Shown here: positions 24,880-31,664 of the stretch, one piece after another | How positions within the stretch are numbered: position 1 is the stretch's first letter | Layout: the number at the start of each line of letters is the position of its first letter | NCBI GenBank assembly: GCA_902774015.1 | Contig: CACYHB010000024.1 | Coordinates: forward strand, 1,536 to 51,320 | Source: Oscillospiraceae bacterium | GTDB taxonomy: Bacteria; Bacillota; Clostridia; Oscillospirales; Oscillospiraceae | Length of the DNA stretch: 49,785 nucleotides | Reading direction: 5' to 3' | The notes under the pieces: model-generated | Database searches by the model: none | What the model saw: the letters and a program-made list of their open reading frames with translations, nothing else | Told to the model about the DNA's origin: nothing | Program-made: the position numbers and the translations under genes

Positions 24880-24906
24880 ATAGCAAGCCTCCTTCGTGTG
24901 AAACAA

Positions 24907-24962
24907 CCCACGCTTACAATACTTCCTGATGAAATTATACTATAAGCGTGGGGAAGATTCAA
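24907..24962 (-). promoter_or_regulatory. Recombinase promoter nested in an inverted repeat
   Basis: On the minus strand TTGAAT (24957-24962) and TATAAT (24934-24939) are 17 bp apart. A perfect 10-bp inverted repeat, CCCACGCTTA (24907-24916) and TAAGCGTGGG (24943-24952), brackets the -10 box. One arm lies in the promoter spacer and the other in the transcribed leader, so the symmetry acts at DNA level: an operator or a recombinase binding site. Confidence 0.7.
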
Positions 24963-24987
24963 TTGTGGTATTTTACGATTTAAAGCG

Positions 24988-25260
24988 TTAATCTTCGGCG
25001 TTTTTCTTCGCTTCGCGGATGATGAGATCTTCCAGAAGCTCGCCCATGCTTTTCCCGTCTTCTGCGAAATGCTCCGTGATCTTGATTTTGGTATTTCCGC
25101 AGCAATAGTACTCGACGCCGTTTTCATCCGTTAAATAGAACGCGGTATCCGCAAGCGTCGGCTCCCGATCACCCGGATCGATGAATTCTTCGGGCGTCGG
25201 TTCAGTCGGCTCATAGCAAGTGCACAGATCATATGGATCTTCCTTTTTTCTTTTTGCCAT
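24988..25260 (-). CDS. TnpW-like small mobile-element protein
   Basis: A 90-aa acidic protein. Its C-terminal half (GNTKIKITEHFAEDGKSMGE followed by LLEDLIIREAK) resembles the short TnpW-type proteins that accompany Tn4451-like serine recombinases; the N-terminal 45 residues with CTCYEP are unlike TnpW. The ATG has AAAGGAGAG 6-8 nt upstream. It lies directly upstream of the recombinase on the same strand. Function is not established; the assignment is by pattern only. Confidence 0.6.
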   Translation of the reverse strand: MAKRKKEDPYDLCTCYEPTEPTPEEFIDPGDREPTLADTAFYLTDENGVEYYCCGNTKIKITEHFAEDGKSMGELLEDLIIREAKKNAED

Positions 25261-25332
25261 GTGTTCTCTCCTTTTTTCTTGATGGGACCATCATTAGTCC
25301 AGAACTGTTTTTGTTTTCTGTTAGCGCTTAGA

Positions 25333-25694
25333 AACCCAAAATCGGGGGCAGACGTGAAATCGTATTCTCTCGTCAAAATCGCGTTTTGAAACCTGCATGA
25401 TTCCTGTGTTTCTCATGCCCAAAAAGCTAACAGCCGGGATGGGGCAAGCCAGCAAATGTGGAATAATAGAAAACCGAAATCACGGGTGAAGATGAAATCA
25501 TATTACCCTGTCAAAACAGCGCATTGAAAACCACATGATTGCTGGATTTTTGTTGCTCTATTTTTCCACTCCGAACCATTTGACATTGAAACCTGTCACG
25601 CTCTAAAACCTTATAACCGGGGTGCAGGTCAAATCGCATTCCCCTGTCAGAATCGCGCTCTGCAAATCGCATGATCGCTGCGTTTCTTCATGCC
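25333..25694. repeat. Three diverged ~88-bp direct repeats
   Basis: Units lie at about 25333-25419, 25472-25558 and 25607-25694, with cores starting at 25354, 25492 and 25628 (periods 138 and 136 bp). The shared core reads AAATCRTATT or AAATCGCATT, then CYSTGTCAAAAT-like, then a GCG-rich block and CATGATT/C. In each unit the block around CATGAT can form a small hairpin whose arms differ between copies but still pair. No ORF or CRISPR spacing explains them. They fill most of the gap between the TnpW-like gene and the relaxase. Confidence 0.7.
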
Positions 25695-25712
25695 TTAAGC
25701 GTGACGCCGGGG

Positions 25713-27308
25713 CTATATTTCCTGTTCGTGCGCTTTGCGCCCCTGCTCGATTTCCGGCTCCTGCTGTCGAAGTATTGTTTCAATGTTGGCCTTGACGGTC
25801 TGCAGTTCCTTTTCGCGTTTCTGGCTGTCGCGGTATTCGGTGTATCCAGCGTTTTTGGCAGAAGTCAGGTCTTCAATTTCGTCCTGGATTCGCTTGACGG
25901 TAGGAATGGTTTTGAACCCGTTTTCTTTGAAATAACGCATGGCCGCATCATAGAGCATGAGCGCCGGGCGGTTTTCTTCGTAAAACTTTCCTTGCTTTTT
26001 CTTCGGCAGCTTCTGGTACTCCGCGTGCAAATCCTTTCCGGCATGAGCATTCAAAATCTGTCGCTGTAGTTCCTTCTTTTCTTTCAGGGTTTGCTCAATC
26101 GCTTTTATATCGGCACGGCTGGTCTTGACCTTTTCGTGCGCCTCTGCGAGTGCGGTGTCGAGCGCGTCGAGATCGGTCAGACCGTTTTCCTGCAGATAGA
26201 TCAGCGTCTTGGCCATGGTTTTCAGATTGAAAGTCTTGCCCCAATGGATGTAACCCGCGCCTTTTCCTTCGGCGCATTTCGCCTCCAGATCGATCAGCTT
26301 TTCGATCTCGGGTTTTGCCGCGGGCGTGACAAAAGTGTCCGGCCTCTGACTGACAGACGGAAGGATGCGCGCTGCATTTTGTTCTATGACGGCGAGGATC
26401 GCTTCTTTGGAAAAATCGTCGCCCAGCTTGCGGGACGTGATCGGCTTTGTGCGTTCCGGCGTCAGATAGCTGAATCGACCGCGGCTCTCTTTTACCGCAA
26501 CACCGTACTCCTCCAACAGCGTATCGAAAAACTCATCCAGCGTTTTGGATTTCTTCAGCGCTGCTCGGATCTGCTGACGCAGAATCTGTTTGTCCGTTTC
26601 AAACTTCGTCTGCTTCGGCTCTTCACCGTTTGCGATCCGCTCGGCGTTTTCTTCGTCGAGCTTTTTCTGCCCCTGCTTCTGCGCCCAGTACTCGCGTTCT
26701 GTGATTCTGTTCTTGCTGCCGTTGAGCAGATCAATTTGATACAGACCCTCGCGCTGACACATCTCCATCACTTCCGCACGCAAGTAGCGGAGCGCGGCTG
26801 CGGTGCAGCGGTGCTTCATGCCGGGAAGCGTATCGCAGGCTTTGTCCATGTACGGCATCATGGGAACGCGTTCAATGCGCAGACTGTTGATGACAATGTG
26901 CACATGGATGTTACCGCTTTTGTTGTGACCGTCCGGGTGTGTGCAGACCAAAGCCTGATGGCCTGGGAAATGCTTTTTGCAAAAATCGAGTCCAAGCTCC
27001 TGTGCCCGATCCATCGTCAGTCCGTTTTCTTCCGCATCCCTCGGATCAAAACTGATGATGTAGTGATGGGTCTTCACATCGCCGCGGGAGAGGTTTTTGT
27101 TATAGGCAAGATTGGTTTTCATGCAGGCAATGGCAAAATCTTCGTCACCGCAGAGAACGGAATCGATGCGGTAATCCTCTCGGGGAATGAGATGACCGTC
27201 AGCATCCAGGATCGGCTTGTTGCTGCTCTCGTCGTGCTGAAAGATCAAGTAACGCTCGGCGGCCCCGAGGTCCGAGTTTTTCGAGCTCAAATGTTTGATC
27301 GTTGCCAA
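25713..27308 (-). CDS. Relaxase/mobilization nuclease
   Basis: A 531-aa relaxase that should nick oriT and pilot transfer of the element. Residues 1-170 form the nuclease domain: N-terminal ATIKHLSSKNSD and AAERYLIFQHDE, a conserved HHYIISFDPRD strand, and the metal-binding three-histidine motif in HNKSGNIHVHIVINS. The C-terminal two thirds is charged and partly coiled coil. The likely start is TTG 27308 (MATIKHLSS in related proteins) with AGGAGG 12 nt upstream; this makes it overlap the mobC end by 22 bp. GTG/ATG starts upstream would add residues unlike the family. Confidence 0.88.
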   Translation of the reverse strand: MATIKHLSSKNSDLGAAERYLIFQHDESSNKPILDADGHLIPREDYRIDSVLCGDEDFAIACMKTNLAYNKNLSRGDVKTHHYIISFDPRDAEENGLTMDRAQELGLDFCKKHFPGHQALVCTHPDGHNKSGNIHVHIVINSLRIERVPMMPYMDKACDTLPGMKHRCTAAALRYLRAEVMEMCQREGLYQIDLLNGSKNRITEREYWAQKQGQKKLDEENAERIANGEEPKQTKFETDKQILRQQIRAALKKSKTLDEFFDTLLEEYGVAVKESRGRFSYLTPERTKPITSRKLGDDFSKEAILAVIEQNAARILPSVSQRPDTFVTPAAKPEIEKLIDLEAKCAEGKGAGYIHWGKTFNLKTMAKTLIYLQENGLTDLDALDTALAEAHEKVKTSRADIKAIEQTLKEKKELQRQILNAHAGKDLHAEYQKLPKKKQGKFYEENRPALMLYDAAMRYFKENGFKTIPTVKRIQDEIEDLTSAKNAGYTEYRDSQKREKELQTVKANIETILRQQEPEIEQGRKAHEQEI

Positions 27309-27682
27309 TGGCGCTTGGCGCTTCCCACCTCCTGCAAAATCGTATACTTCCATTCCGCCAGATCACCAAGTGCGCGGCGGATCTCTGTTGTGATACCGGG
27401 ATCAAAAGAATCCGAATTGAGCGCGCGGGCGATTTGATTGAGATTGTTGCCGATGCGTTTTCCCTCGGTAATGAGTTCATCGACTTTTGATAAAAGCTCC
27501 TTGTTCACCGGCGAGAATTTGATCACGGGATTGATGACGAGCTTGTCCAGAGAAGCGCGGATCATCTCCGATTGATTCATCCCGTATACCTGGCACTTGC
27601 GTAAAAAGAATTTGTATTCGTCATCGTCCAAGCGCGTCTTGATCACATGACTGCGCTTGGGCGTATCGTACGGTCCTCGCAT
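27287..27682 (-). CDS. mobC: MobC-like relaxosome accessory protein
   Basis: A 131-aa protein with an N-terminal ribbon-helix-helix-like stretch (SHVIKTRLDDDEYKFFLRKC then GMNQSEMIRASL) and the C-terminal MobC signature GNNLNQIARALNS. MobC proteins bind oriT and help the relaxase nick. ATG 27682 (MRGPYDTPK) has AGGAGGTG 8 nt upstream. The gene overlaps the relaxase gene and lies just downstream of the oriT-like inverted repeats. Confidence 0.85.
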   Translation of the reverse strand: MRGPYDTPKRSHVIKTRLDDDEYKFFLRKCQVYGMNQSEMIRASLDKLVINPVIKFSPVNKELLSKVDELITEGKRIGNNLNQIARALNSDSFDPGITTEIRRALGDLAEWKYTILQEVGSAKRHWQRSNI

Positions 27683-27735
27683 TTTTGATGCACCTCCTGT
27701 GCGAAAAAATGATCGTCTCTTTCGTTCTGCTGGGT

Positions 27736-27796
27736 TTGGGGAAGGCACTCCCCAACAAGTTCTGACCGCGGCAAAAATTCGGCTATCTCGAATTTT
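27736..27796. other. Candidate origin of transfer (oriT)
   Basis: Two inverted repeats lie immediately upstream of mobC: TTGGGGA/TCCCCAA (27736-27742/27749-27755, 6-nt loop) and AAAATTCG/CGAATTTT (27774-27781/27789-27796, 7-nt loop). Position next to mobC-relaxase and the hairpin layout are typical of oriT regions. The nick site is not identified. Confidence 0.5.
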
Positions 27797-27818
27797 GGGC
27801 CACGGGTCGATACTTGCT

Positions 27819-28031
27819 CTAAGTAAGAAACCGATTCCCCCGCGCCACTTTTTTCACGTTTCTTCTTCCGAATCTAACAGAATACCGATGAAAAATGCTG
27901 TCGAAGAAAAACATGCCGACGCAAAAAACATAAAAAACAAAGGCAGGCATCAAGCCAAAGATCACGCGCAACTGTTCATGCTGCGGGTTTCTTTTTTGGA
28001 CTTGATACCTGCCCTTTGCTTCCGTATTCAC
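27819..28031 (-). CDS. Possible small membrane protein (doubtful)
   Basis: A 70-codon frame starting at GTG 28031 encodes a basic peptide with one strong hydrophobic segment (VIFGLMPAFVFYVFCVGMFFF) and a basic tail. It lies in the mobile element between the zinc-ribbon gene and mobC. Against it: no ribosome site is visible, and its first third coincides with an ~81-nt inverted repeat whose structure could be the real feature. It is listed because small membrane proteins are common in such elements. Confidence 0.3.
   Translation of the reverse strand: MNTEAKGRYQVQKRNPQHEQLRVIFGLMPAFVFYVFCVGMFFFDSIFHRYSVRFGRRNVKKVARGNRFLT
27938..28018. repeat. Long imperfect hairpin
   Basis: CAAAGGCAGGCATCAAG ... 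CCAAAG pairs with CTTTTTTGG ... CTTGATACCTGCCCTTTG, giving arms of about 22 bp with only small mismatches and an inner CGCA/TGCG pairing around a ~15-nt loop. It sits between the zinc-ribbon stop and mobC. It could be a transcript-level attenuator or terminator, or part of the transfer origin. The rest of 27683-28067 holds only the oriT-like repeats and the doubtful small frame. Confidence 0.6.
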
Positions 28032-28067
28032 CGACGGGAGGACGGCTCACTATGCCAAGGTATTCAA

Positions 28068-28343
28068 TTAATAGGTCGTCACAAAACTGATATAAGGGAT
28101 GAGTTCCAGAGGAATGACAGGATAACTCTGGTGCCGGATCAGTGCAAACTGCCGTTTGCACTTCGGACAGTTGACGATGAATTCCGCATCATTGATTTCT
28201 TCCAGCGTTTCAATTGGGACCAGGTCTGATTTGTTTTTCGCTTCTGCGCTTGGCGCAAATGCGATGTTCTTTGCCGTGCAGTTTGGATTGGGGCAATCGA
28301 AAGAAGGAAGTCGAAGACGATCTTCTGCGATGGCGTTTTTCAA
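28068..28343 (-). CDS. Small zinc-ribbon protein
   Basis: A 91-aa protein with two CxxxxC/CxxC-type knuckles, CPNPNC (about residues 17-22) and CPKCK (about 59-63), spaced as in a zinc ribbon. No family name is recognised. The start is TTG 28343 with GGAGG 13 nt upstream. It begins 22 bp after the LexA-like gene and is probably co-transcribed with it, so it may be under the same repression. The role in the element is unknown. Confidence 0.6.
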   Translation of the reverse strand: MKNAIAEDRLRLPSFDCPNPNCTAKNIAFAPSAEAKNKSDLVPIETLEEINDAEFIVNCPKCKRQFALIRHQSYPVIPLELIPYISFVTTY

Positions 28344-28365
28344 TTTCTGTTCGTGTCCTCCGTAA

Positions 28366-28974
28366 TCAATGTTTATGATACGAGCCTTTCACGACACCCT
28401 GAATCTGCAAATCGTCCACGATGATATCCGGGTAAGCTTTCGTATCCGGATTGCAGGAATGCAGAATGTACTTTTTGTTTTTCTGATCGAAGCCGAGCTC
28501 CTTCAGATTATTCTTTCCGTCAAAAAGCGCGATCACGAGATCGCCCTCGTTGGCCGTTTGCTGACGCTTTACAAAAACATAATCTCCGGGGAAGATGCCC
28601 GCGCCGATCATGCTTTCGCCTTTTGCGATCAGAGCAAAGTAATCTCCCTTTTCCACCAGCGTTTCAGGCATGCGGATCGTCTCAACGAAGCGCTGCTCTT
28701 CTTCCTGGCCGGGGCCGCAGGCAACAGTTCCCAAAACAGCAATCCCATGAATCGGCGAGACCTCGCTCATTTCTTTCGTGCGCGCGCTACGATATCCGTT
28801 ATAAGTCAGCTCGCCTTTTTCCTGCATGTCCACAAGATAGCGATGAACGGTTGAAAGCGGAATCCCGGTTCCCTCGACGATCTCGCGAACGCTGGGAACT
28901 TTATCGTGTTCATAGAAAAATGCGTTAATGAAATCTGCGATGATCGGTTTCTTCGATTCGTCTTTCCTTCGCAT
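28366..28974 (-). CDS. LexA-like repressor with S24 autoprotease domain
   Basis: A 202-aa protein with a LexA-type winged helix (about 1-60; SVREIVEGTGIPLSTVHRYL) and a C-terminal S24 peptidase domain. Catalytic Ser121 (AKGESMIGAG) and Lys158 (NNLKEL) are present, and the likely cleavage site is in VACGPG (residues 84-89). By analogy with LexA and phage repressors it should self-cleave on DNA damage and derepress the element. ATG 28974 is preceded by a run of ten G bases that serves as an unusual ribosome-binding region. Two palindromic operators overlap its promoter. It could be a second host LexA, but its place beside the mobilization genes favours element control. Confidence 0.87.
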   Translation of the reverse strand: MRRKDESKKPIIADFINAFFYEHDKVPSVREIVEGTGIPLSTVHRYLVDMQEKGELTYNGYRSARTKEMSEVSPIHGIAVLGTVACGPGQEEEQRFVETIRMPETLVEKGDYFALIAKGESMIGAGIFPGDYVFVKRQQTANEGDLVIALFDGKNNLKELGFDQKNKKYILHSCNPDTKAYPDIIVDDLQIQGVVKGSYHKH

Positions 28975-28979
28975 ACGTT

Positions 28980-28989
28980 CCCCCCCCCC
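28980..28989 (-). other. G10 homopolymer at the ribosome-binding site
   Basis: Ten consecutive G bases on the coding (minus) strand end 5 nt before the LexA-like ATG, directly preceded by seven T bases. No other purine-rich Shine-Dalgarno is present, so the tract itself must provide ribosome binding. Such tracts slip during replication. Confidence 0.75.
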
Positions 28990-28998
28990 AAAAAAATA

Positions 28999-29050
28999 GA
29001 ACAGACTGTTTCTGCGATAAGAATATATCACTTGAAACAGTCTGTGTCAA
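28999..29050 (-). promoter_or_regulatory. LexA-like gene promoter with paired operators
   Basis: On the minus strand TTGACA (29045-29050) and TATATT (29022-29027) are separated by exactly 17 bp. Two palindromes, AACAGACTGTT (29000-29010) and ACAGTCTGT (29037-29045), form a 12-bp inverted repeat with each other. One fills the -35/spacer side, the other lies just past the transcription start. This is a classic arrangement for autorepression. The -35 box overlaps the stop of the neighbouring membrane-protein gene. Confidence 0.8.
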
Positions 29051-29814
29051 TGCTTTTTGAAATTATTTGTTTCTTTTGTTCTGAGCGTCCTGATCATTGT
29101 AGGAAGAATGCTCTTCTGTTGAGAAAACAGTCCCCAGTGATTCATTTTTCCCAAAGCGTGCAACCGCTTTGTCGATCTGCAGATCAGCGACATGGACATC
29201 CAAAGAATGATCCCGCGAAACGCCGCGCCGCAGATTGCGAGCATTGTCCTGCGAAACGGGCCGTTTTCTCCGAAGCGGGCGATCAGGGCCGCGGTAAGTG
29301 AGAGCATGGCTGCCATGGCCGCAGTGAGATCCACCGCCTTCACAGCATAACAAACCGGACTCTCATGGCCGCGGGCGCGAAGTATGTTAATCACGGCAAA
29401 GATAACGGCATAGAAAGTATAGGCCGCCATGGCATAGATCAATACGCCCGCGTATTCATTGGACTCGTTGTGCGCGATCATGCGCACAATGATCACGACC
29501 AGTACGAGGTCCATCAACAGCAACAGAACTCCAACCAGTCTGCTCCGGCGATATTCACCGATCAGATCCGTGCCGAGCGGTTTTCTGCGAAAAAAGCTTG
29601 CCAGGGAAAGGCGCAGCCCGGTCAACACCAGAAAATACAGGCCAAAAGCCGCAAGCCAGTCCGAGCGGTAATGGACGCCGGAGACCAGCTTGATAACCGC
29701 ATAGAGAAGGTTCAGCGCCGTTACCGCATTCAGATTCAGTTTCGTGCGATAGATCGGGTCTTCCATGTAGAGGGAGACCCGATCGTTTTTTCGGAGCTTT
29801 TCGAGCGTTTTCAT
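29047..29814 (-). CDS. Six-segment membrane protein of unknown function
   Basis: A 255-aa integral membrane protein with about six hydrophobic segments (roughly 30-50, 55-72, 93-115, 123-145, 160-180, 190-215) and a basic, hydrophilic C terminus. I do not recognise a family. It overlaps the histidine kinase stop by ATGA, so it is the third gene of a response-regulator/kinase operon and may be the system's sensor partner or output. Its C-terminal codons run into the promoter of the mobile element's repressor, which suggests the element inserted at or near its 3' end. Confidence 0.72.
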   Translation of the reverse strand: MKTLEKLRKNDRVSLYMEDPIYRTKLNLNAVTALNLLYAVIKLVSGVHYRSDWLAAFGLYFLVLTGLRLSLASFFRRKPLGTDLIGEYRRSRLVGVLLLLMDLVLVVIIVRMIAHNESNEYAGVLIYAMAAYTFYAVIFAVINILRARGHESPVCYAVKAVDLTAAMAAMLSLTAALIARFGENGPFRRTMLAICGAAFRGIILWMSMSLICRSTKRLHALGKMNHWGLFSQQKSILPTMIRTLRTKETNNFKKH

Positions 29815-30878
29815 GTACTTCTCTTCAGTCGAACCGTAAAGCATGACCCGACGCCGACTTCACTTCTCACATCGATCTCCCCGCCGACAATGTCCATGAC
29901 CCGCTTTGCCAGCGCAAGCCCAAGACCGTTGCCCTGAGTGGCATGGGAGGTATCGCCCTGATAGAACTTCTCAAAAATGTGCTCCGCGGTTTCCGGGCTG
30001 ATGCCGCAGCCAGTATCAGAGATCTCAACAACGGCATGGTCGCCGTCTGTGCGGAGCTTCAGCCCTACGGTGCCGCCTTGCTCGGTGAATTTGATGGCGT
30101 TGGAAAAGAGGTTGTTCCACACAAGATTCAACAGTTCCGGATCACTTTCCACGGAAACACTGTCTTCGATCTCCGTCTCGATCTCCAGATTCTTCTTTTC
30201 CCATGCCTCTTCAAAGCCCAGAAGGCACTCGCAGAGCTGCTCGCCCAGATCAAAGCTTTCCTTTACCGGGTAGATCTGCTGATTTTCCAGCTTGTTGAGC
30301 TTGAGGATGTTGGTAATGAGGTCGGTAAGACGTCGGGCGGCTCCGGTTATTGTGCGGGCGTAGTCCAGCCGAGTCTCCTCCGAAAGCTCCGGCTGCTGCA
30401 GAAGCGTGCTGTAATTCTGGATGACGGCCAGGGGCGTTTTCAGTTCATGGGATACGTTGGAAATGAAATCGGTGCGCAGAGTCTCGATCCCCTTGAGTTC
30501 CCGGATCATGCGGTTGAAGTAGTCGATGATGACGTTGAAGCCGGTCTCAGCCCCCCTGACATGCTCGATCTGCACCGTGAGGTCGCCGTTCATGACCTGT
30601 TCCGCTCCGTCAAGGATGCGTTTGACGGGACGCTCTACAGTATGCTTGCGGCGCAGGATATCTGTGAGGGTACAAAACAGACTGAGCATGAAGACGTTGC
30701 CAAAGGTCACAATGGCGGCCAGCCGTATGTTGTTCAACGTGAACTTCACGCCAGTGTCCCGCTCAAGAAAGTTCATGAAAAGGAACATGGAACTGGTGAG
30801 TACGAAGGCAATCAGCAGGAAAAAGATTCCGAACAGCTGCCAGAAAGCACGGCGCTTCTGCCGCCTGGCATCCATCAT
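29811..30878 (-). CDS. Sensor histidine kinase
   Basis: A 355-aa membrane kinase. Two membrane segments (about 13-35 and 51-72) enclose only about 15 external residues, so it is an intramembrane-sensing type. Then come a HAMP-like linker (about 73-130), a HisKA domain with phosphoacceptor His144 in NVSHELKTPL, and an ATPase domain with N-box NNLFSNAIKF, DTGCGI and GNGLGLALAK. The ATG overlaps the response-regulator stop. With almost no external domain, the signal is probably membrane stress or a membrane partner, for which the co-encoded six-segment protein is a candidate. Confidence 0.92.
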   Translation of the reverse strand: MMDARRQKRRAFWQLFGIFFLLIAFVLTSSMFLFMNFLERDTGVKFTLNNIRLAAIVTFGNVFMLSLFCTLTDILRRKHTVERPVKRILDGAEQVMNGDLTVQIEHVRGAETGFNVIIDYFNRMIRELKGIETLRTDFISNVSHELKTPLAVIQNYSTLLQQPELSEETRLDYARTITGAARRLTDLITNILKLNKLENQQIYPVKESFDLGEQLCECLLGFEEAWEKKNLEIETEIEDSVSVESDPELLNLVWNNLFSNAIKFTEQGGTVGLKLRTDGDHAVVEISDTGCGISPETAEHIFEKFYQGDTSHATQGNGLGLALAKRVMDIVGGEIDVRSEVGVGSCFTVRLKRST

Positions 30879-31549
30879 TTGATCACCGCCTTATAGCCCA
30901 GACCGTGGACAGTTACGATCTCAAAATCGTCGCAGCCCAAAAACTTCTGCCGCAGCTTGGTCATATACACGTCCACGGTGCGCAGGCCTGAGCCGGTATC
31001 ACCATCCCAGAATTCGTCCATGAGCTGGCTGCGGGTAAATGCCTTCCTGGGATAACTGAGCAGCTTGTAGAGCAGATTGAACTCCCGCACAGTCAAGGGT
31101 ACATCCTCACCGTTTACTGTGGCGGTACGCTCGTCTGCATCCAGCACCAGAGAGCCGATTTCCAGCTTGTGAGCGTTGGCGACTCCCGCTCGCCGGAGAA
31201 GTGCCCCTGTACGGAGCAGCAGTTCCTCCAGGTCAACAGGCTTGACCATATAGTCATCGATACCCATTCGAAAGCCCCGCTGCTTGGCGGCAAAATCATC
31301 CCGCGCTGTCATGAACAGGATGGGGGTATTCTTATCCATCTCCCGAATGGTACGGGCAAATTCAAAGCCGTCCACATCCGGCATCATGATATCCGAGATG
31401 ATCATATCAAAGACGTTGCCGCCGTAGAGCGCATCATAGGCCTCATTGGCACCGAGGCAGCCGTAGGCCTCATAGCCGTTCTGATTTAAAAACGAGCAGA
31501 CCGCGCGATTGAGCTCACGGTCGTCCTCTACCACCAATATTTTGAACAC
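30875..31549 (-). CDS. OmpR-family response regulator
   Basis: A 224-aa regulator: receiver domain (1-115) with acidic pair Glu8/Asp9-Asp10, phosphoacceptor Asp53 in ISDIMMPDVDG, conserved Thr (LFMTARDD) and Lys (YMVKPVD), then an OmpR-type winged helix (about 130-224; VPLTVREFNLLYKLLSYP). It is cotranscribed with its kinase. Its own promoter and two nearby promoters carry a shared 14-bp box, so it probably autoregulates and activates the epimerase and peptide/SnoaL units next door. Confidence 0.93.
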   Translation of the reverse strand: MFKILVVEDDRELNRAVCSFLNQNGYEAYGCLGANEAYDALYGGNVFDMIISDIMMPDVDGFEFARTIREMDKNTPILFMTARDDFAAKQRGFRMGIDDYMVKPVDLEELLLRTGALLRRAGVANAHKLEIGSLVLDADERTATVNGEDVPLTVREFNLLYKLLSYPRKAFTRSQLMDEFWDGDTGSGLRTVDVYMTKLRQKFLGCDDFEIVTVHGLGYKAVIK

Positions 31550-31575
31550 AGCTCGATCCCTCCCTATTCTTCATT

Positions 31576-31605
31576 AGTATAACACAGGGCTGCTAAAGTT
31601 TTGTT
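31576..31605 (-). promoter_or_regulatory. Response-regulator promoter with regulon box
   Basis: On the minus strand the box AACAAAACTTTAGC (31592-31605) is followed after 10 bp by TATACT (31576-31581). The same box-to-minus-10 distance occurs at 33991 and 34800. Here only one clear box is present; the upstream second copy is missing. Confidence 0.7.
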
Positions 31606-31626
31606 AGTTTTTTTTGAAAAGAAGAC

Positions 31627-31651
31627 ACGGACCTGTTGCACGCAGGCCCGT
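31627..31651 (-). terminator. Terminator of the epimerase-fusion gene
   Basis: ACGGACCTG and CAGGCCCGT pair with one mismatch around a 7-nt loop, followed on the minus strand by GTCTTCTTTTC. It lies 14 bp after the stop. Confidence 0.65.
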
Positions 31652-31664
31652 ATCTTTTTGATTG

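Larger units (their letters stand above)
23112..29050. mobile_element. Integrative mobilizable element (approximate limits)
   Basis: A contiguous minus-strand block encodes a large serine recombinase, a TnpW-like protein, relaxase, MobC, a zinc-ribbon protein and a LexA-like repressor, with an oriT-like region and repeats. No type IV secretion genes are present, so it should be mobilizable rather than self-transmissible. Its base composition is visibly more AT-rich than both flanks. Ends are approximate: one lies between the Nudix hairpin and the recombinase stop; the other is near the LexA promoter, at the 3' end of a membrane-protein gene. No long direct repeat is seen, as expected for serine recombinases with short core sites. 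Confidence 0.75.

Noticed and set aside
25333-25694. CRISPR array
   Set aside because: Only three units, each ~88 bp and diverged, with ~50-bp gaps; CRISPR repeats are shorter and nearly identical.
28806-28991. Small minus-strand frame over the LexA-like gene start
   Set aside because: It is an out-of-frame shadow of the LexA-like gene; the repressor frame has the intact HTH and S24 motifs.
23112-29050. Direct-repeat attachment sites at the element ends
   Set aside because: I compared both approximate ends by eye and found no convincing shared core; serine recombinases need only a 2-bp crossover, so this cannot be settled without an empty site.
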